DNA of 64,000 bases from contig NZ_BAFQ01000053.1 in assembly GCF_000308375.1 (NCBI RefSeq), forward strand, positions 32,799 to 96,798. The letters are read 5' to 3'. This DNA comes from Nocardia aobensis NBRC 100429. Its GTDB lineage: Bacteria; Actinomycetota; Actinomycetes; Mycobacteriales; Mycobacteriaceae. The position numbers were made by a program, and so were the translations under genes. The number at the start of each line of letters is the position of its first letter. Positions within the stretch are counted from its first letter, which is position 1. Below the pieces are notes generated by a model. It did not search any database. It was not told the DNA's origin and saw only the letters and a list, made by a program, of their open reading frames with translations. Positions 61,619-64,000 of the stretch are shown here, piece after piece.

Positions 61619-62620
61619 ATGTCCGGCACCGAATTCCGGTCCGGTGCGCAGACGGTGCGCAGCGACGATGCTGCGCACCACCGCGCACCAGCCAGTGCGC
61701 AGACCGGTGCGCAATCCAATCACCAGCCGATGCGAGCGTGGCCGGTGCTGCTGCTGGCGTTGCCCGCCTTCGTCGCGATCTGGTCCGGCTGGGTCGGACT
61801 CGGGCAGCTGACCGGGTTCGGTCCGGTGCATCCGCTGCCCGGTATCGCCGACACGTTCACGATCAACACCGCGATCACGCTGCCAATCGGCATGGAAGCC
61901 TATGCCTCCTACGCCCTGTACGTGTGGTTGGGCAACCGCATCCGATCCGAGGGAACCCGCAGGTACGCCAAATATTCCGCCTTCGGCAGCCTCGCTCTGG
62001 GCGCGGTCGGGCAGATCGCCTACCACCTCATGCAAGCCGCCAAAATGCACTCAGCACCGTGGCCCGTCACCGTGCTCGTGGCCTGTCTTCCCGTCGGGGT
62101 TCTCGGCATGGGCGCCGCGCTTGCGCACATGATCCTGCGTGAGCACCACGACACCGACGACGTGCGCACCACTGCCCCGGAACCTGCGCTGCCGGTGCGG
62201 ACCGGTCCGGAACCGATCAACGCTGATCCGGAGCCGGTGCGCAGGGAGGAGCCGGTTCGCACGGTGTCGGTGCGTGAGGTGCGGACCGAAACTTATTCCC
62301 AGTCGACAGCACTCACCGAGCAACCGCCGCTGCCGGAGATCGAACCGGCCCAACGCACCGCGATCGAAGCGGAAGGTGCGCAGGACCGGTGGGCGCAGGT
62401 CGCCGAATCGGTGTGCGGAGCGGATCCGGCCGGCCGTCGCGATCCGGAGAAGGTCGCGACCATTCTGCGGCTGAAGTTCGAGCAGCAGTGGTCGCACTCG
62501 CGCATCGCCGAGCACGTCGAACTAAGCCCGTCCGCAGTCACGCGCACCGTGACCGCGGCCAAGGAACTGACCGCCAACGTCGGTCTGGTGGGAGGTGAGG
62601 AGGAGACGCACCCGGAATGA
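61619..62620 (+). CDS. DUF2637-type membrane protein fused to an HTH domain
   Basis: This 333-residue protein joins a membrane part with four helices (VLLLALPAFVAIWSGWVGLG; AFGSLALGAVGQIAYHLM; VTVLVACLPVGVLGMGAALA, and one more), as in SpdB/DUF2637 proteins of actinobacterial plasmids, to a cytoplasmic C-terminal helix-turn-helix (HSRIAEHVELSPSAVTRTVT near residue 300). GAGGAAGGAACACACCA precedes the ATG. The 5' end of the gene holds five copies of TGCGCA. A membrane anchor for the element DNA is a plausible role (inference). Confidence 0.78.
   Translation: MSGTEFRSGAQTVRSDDAAHHRAPASAQTGAQSNHQPMRAWPVLLLALPAFVAIWSGWVGLGQLTGFGPVHPLPGIADTFTINTAITLPIGMEAYASYALYVWLGNRIRSEGTRRYAKYSAFGSLALGAVGQIAYHLMQAAKMHSAPWPVTVLVACLPVGVLGMGAALAHMILREHHDTDDVRTTAPEPALPVRTGPEPINADPEPVRREEPVRTVSVREVRTETYSQSTALTEQPPLPEIEPAQRTAIEAEGAQDRWAQVAESVCGADPAGRRDPEKVATILRLKFEQQWSHSRIAEHVELSPSAVTRTVTAAKELTANVGLVGGEEETHPE
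61645..61713. repeat. Cluster of five TGCGCA palindromes
   Basis: TGCGCA at 61645, 61656, 61672, 61696 and 61708 lies inside the start of the DUF2637-HTH gene. Most copies have the context GGTGCGCA. They could be binding sites, or a by-product of a Gly-Ala-Gln repeat in the protein. Confidence 0.4.
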
Positions 62621-62679
62621 CCCTTCCGAGCACGCTGGCGCCCGTTCGGGAGCCGGTCGAGCACGGTAGTGAGCAACGA

Positions 62680-62720
62680 AGCAGTAGGCCCGCCCAGCAG
62701 CGCTGGGCGGGCCTACTGCT
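62680..62720. terminator. 19-bp perfect inverted repeat, terminator
   Basis: AGCAGTAGGCCCGCCCAGC (62680-62698) pairs exactly with GCTGGGCGGGCCTACTGCT (62702-62720) across a 3-base loop. It closes the long rightward transfer operon 60 bases after its last stop codon. Confidence 0.85.
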
Positions 62721-62739
62721 GTGTCGGGCAACGATTTTC

Positions 62740-62816
62740 AATGCGGAACCAATGCGGAATCAATTCGGAACGAATGCGGAATCAATGCGAATGGAATTCC
62801 GATTGGATTCCGATAC
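62740..62816. repeat. Seven tandem 11-bp iterons
   Basis: The units AATGCGGAACC, AATGCGGAATC, AATTCGGAACG, AATGCGGAATC, AATGCGAATGG, AATTCCGATTG and GATTCCGATAC follow each other without gaps. The period is one helical turn and the stretch is richer in A/T than its surroundings. This is the form of Rep-binding iterons at plasmid origins or of a partition site. Confidence 0.75.
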
Positions 62817-62836
62817 AAGATCGCTGTGAGCTGGGT

Positions 62837-62942
62837 GTTTGGCGTCGTCTCTCCTCCCGCCCGGCCGCCACTCTCTACCACCACTGAAAAGAGTGTGGTT
62901 GTAGAGAGTGGCGGCCGGGCGGGAGGAAAGCCAACACCAAAC
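62837..62942. repeat. 106-bp inverted repeat with a 27-bp perfect core
   Basis: The arm 62852-62878 (TCCTCCCGCCCGGCCGCCAC and seven further bases) is repeated exactly in inverted form at 62901-62927. The inner ~20 bases form a small imperfect stem with a GAAAAG loop. The outer 15-22 bases on each side continue with about 18 of 22 matches, giving arms of about 45 bases. It would fold into a very stable cruciform next to the iterons. Confidence 0.85.
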
Positions 62943-63030
62943 AGTTGGGAGACAAAGGGAACCAAAAGAGGAGAAGAGGACCACAAGGGGGAAGAGAGAC
63001 CACAAAAGAGGGGGCTGGGTGCGTGCGTTG
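62943..63030. other. Purine-rich tract
   Basis: About 88 bases with almost only A and G on the plus strand (blocks such as AAAAGAGGAGAAGAGGA and GGGGGAAGAGAGA). It joins the inverted repeat to the next small gene. It may be an untranslated leader or a part of an origin; no gene is seen in it. Confidence 0.5.
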
Positions 63031-63049
63031 CCTTGGTAGGGCTGAGCGC

Positions 63050-63223
63050 GTGAGCATGTGCGACTCCTGCGGAGTCGTGTTCGCGCGCGGGACGCGCTCA
63101 GTGCGGTGGTCGAGTCAGGTTGTGTACGTGCCGGTTTCGATCGATGACCACAAAAGGGAAGTCTGCCCGGGGCCAGCAGTACGCTCGCGTCACCTCTTAC
63201 GCGGGAAACGTGTCCCCGCCTAA
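63050..63223 (+). CDS. Small zinc-ribbon-like protein
   Basis: This 57-residue frame opens with GTG (ATG two codons later) and has CDSCGVVF, a CxxC knuckle, then VYVPVSIDDHKREVCPGP with a further cysteine. AGGG lies at a suitable distance upstream. The peptide is basic. It may be a small DNA-binding or regulatory protein of the element; I do not recognise a family with certainty. Confidence 0.5.
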   Translation: MSMCDSCGVVFARGTRSVRWSSQVVYVPVSIDDHKREVCPGPAVRSRHLLRGKRVPA

Positions 63224-63321
63224 GAAGGGAAACTGGATCTTCGCGCGTATGAGGGGAGATGCCAACTGACCGCAAGTCCCCTTCTTACGCGGCAATTCGG
63301 TCGAGTTACCCTCTTACGCAG
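63194..63321. repeat. CTTACGCGG repeats before the CoiA-like gene
   Basis: CTCTTACGCGG (63194-63204), CTTCTTACGCGG (63281-63292) and CCTCTTACGCAG (63310-63321) are direct copies. An inverted, weaker copy (CCTCATACGCG) lies at about 63244-63254. The last two copies are 29 bases apart and end 50 bases before the GTG start of the nuclease-like gene, a good place for an operator. Confidence 0.5.
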
Positions 63322-63370
63322 TGAAATTCGTCCTGCGTTGGTTGTCGGTGGTCGATGGTAGGACTCTGCT

Positions 63371-64000
63371 GTGAACGAGCATCATCTGCCATCGCTATCG
63401 CGGGAGAGCAAGCGTCATGCGGTGTTGAAGGATCGGCCGGACATGACGCCGCTGTGGGTGCTCGATTCCGCGGACTGGCAAACGATGCTCGCCAACGCCC
63501 GGAATCTGATGTGCCCGGAGCCGGGGTGCGGGGTCCCGTTGTTCCCGCGCCCGAAAACTCCGGGAAGCAAGCAGCGCCGGCACCTATGGCTGGGTCCCAA
63601 ACACGGCGGCGGATGTGACCACTGGACAGCTGGGTCCGACGGCGGCGCCATGACTCCGCGACATCTGTGGGTGCAAACCCGGATCCTGCAGATCTGTCGG
63701 GAGCTGGGCTACACCGCGGTGCCCGAACATCACCACACTCGCGCCGATGTGTTCGTCTCCGAACCAGCCACGGCGTTGGAGGTGCAGTTGCGGCCGACCG
63801 CCTTCGGTGACCGCACCGCCACCCGTTCCGAGAAGGGAGCGGACACGATCTGGTTCATCAGCCACGACGTATCGGGCGGGAACGCCAGTGTGAAGAAGGC
63901 AATCGCGACGTTGCCGACCGTGCGGTTCAAAGTGATCGACAGCGCGAACCGGCGCCACTGGAAAGCAGCGGAATTCGAAGCCTGGAACCTGCCCGAAGAC
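63371..64000 (+). CDS. CoiA-like nuclease-fold protein (partial, runs off the edge)
   Basis: An open frame of 210 codons begins at GTG 63371 after GGTAGGACTC and has no stop before the window ends. It has a zinc-finger-like part (MCPEPGCGVPLFPRPK; GGGCDHWTAGSDGG) and a CoiA/PD-(D/E)xK-type core: HTRADVFVSEPATALEVQLR holds the D and E-x-Q residues, followed by SEKGADTIWFIS. CoiA-type proteins act with incoming single-stranded DNA in competence. In this element the gene may help DNA entry or processing. Confidence 0.75.
   Translation, partial: MNEHHLPSLSRESKRHAVLKDRPDMTPLWVLDSADWQTMLANARNLMCPEPGCGVPLFPRPKTPGSKQRRHLWLGPKHGGGCDHWTAGSDGGAMTPRHLWVQTRILQICRELGYTAVPEHHHTRADVFVSEPATALEVQLRPTAFGDRTATRSEKGADTIWFISHDVSGGNASVKKAIATLPTVRFKVIDSANRRHWKAAEFEAWNLPED

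Larger units (their letters stand above)
48231..64000. mobile_element. Integrated conjugative-type element, left portion
   Basis: From the tRNA scar to the right edge there are cargo genes (48380-50733), a rightward run of overlapping small genes, a relaxation-type protein, an FtsK/VirD4-like DNA pump, a Toprim primase-like protein, a DUF2637-HTH protein and an origin-like repeat region. This gene set is known from actinobacterial integrative elements and related plasmids. The integrase and the second attachment site are not in the window, so the right boundary is unknown. Confidence 0.75.

Noticed and set aside
62837..62942. The long inverted repeat as an insertion sequence or MITE
   Set aside because: There is no transposase frame inside, no clear target duplication at the ends, and only one copy in the window. 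An origin or structural role fits better.
62943..63030. The purine tract as a CRISPR array
   Set aside because: There are no regular repeats of 25-40 bases with spacers. No CRISPR array was found anywhere in the window.

Overview
The window is GC-rich chromosomal DNA from an actinobacterium of the Mycobacteriales, most like Nocardia or a close relative (Rhodococcus, Gordonia). This is judged from codon use, from F420-type enzymes, from a DesA3-like desaturase with its reductase, and from the style of the integrated element at the right. It has three parts: ordinary chromosome (1-13.5 kb and 43.9-48.2 kb), a long catabolic regulon (13.7-43.9 kb), and the left part of an integrated conjugative-type element (48.2 kb to the right edge).

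1-13.5 kb. A flavin/2Fe-2S reductase and a membrane acyl desaturase form a DesA3-type pair with a small third gene. Then come a DUF4254 protein, a small unknown protein, a possible 38-residue micro-ORF, a three-gene ABC-2 exporter, an EctB-type diaminobutyrate aminotransferase without ectA or ectC, an orphan aromatic prenyltransferase of the NphB/CloQ type, tRNA-Gly(GCC), a DUF445 membrane protein, a SnoaL-like protein, a YjbR-like protein and a disulfide-type flavoprotein oxidoreductase.

13.7-43.9 kb. More than 20 catabolic genes lie in about ten short transcription units. They encode four TIM-barrel amidohydrolases of the decarboxylase/ACMSD and related types, two D-aminoacylase-like amidohydrolases, a fused indolepyruvate-type ferredoxin oxidoreductase, two aldehyde dehydrogenases, two short-chain dehydrogenases, a zinc alcohol dehydrogenase, a double CoA-transferase, a thiolase, an Ltp2-like lipid-transfer protein with its DUF35 partner, an F420 enzyme, a P450, a 3Fe-4S-type ferredoxin and a Rieske oxygenase. 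By reading the promoters I found thirteen copies of a 16-bp partial palindrome, GTAAGTRNNYACTTAC, one or two in front of nearly every unit, including the only TetR gene of the region (37.1-37.8 kb). I infer that this TetR protein controls the whole set and itself. The substrate is unknown. Oxygenases plus an Ltp2-DUF35 retro-aldolase suggest a bulky cyclic molecule with a side chain.

43.9-48.2 kb. A DUF2165 membrane protein, a PPOX F420 protein, an enoyl-CoA hydratase-like protein, a 21-residue micro-ORF with its own terminator, and a GH15 glycosidase.

48.2-64 kb. The 3' half of a tRNA gene, probably tRNA-Arg(TCT), lies at 48231-48279 with no matching 5' half: an attachment-site scar. To its right is a less GC-rich leftward operon (DUF5919 regulator, inositol-monophosphatase-like protein, P-loop kinase). 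After it comes a tightly overlapping rightward run of transfer and replication genes: a small HTH protein, membrane proteins, a relaxation-type nuclease-like protein, an FtsK/VirD4-like ATPase, coiled-coil proteins, two tandem paralogues, a Toprim primase-like protein and a membrane-HTH fusion protein. It ends in an origin-like region: a 19-bp-stem terminator, seven 11-bp iterons, a 106-bp inverted repeat, a purine tract, CTTACGCGG repeats, and the start of a CoiA-like nuclease gene that runs off the window. No integrase is seen, so the other end lies outside.
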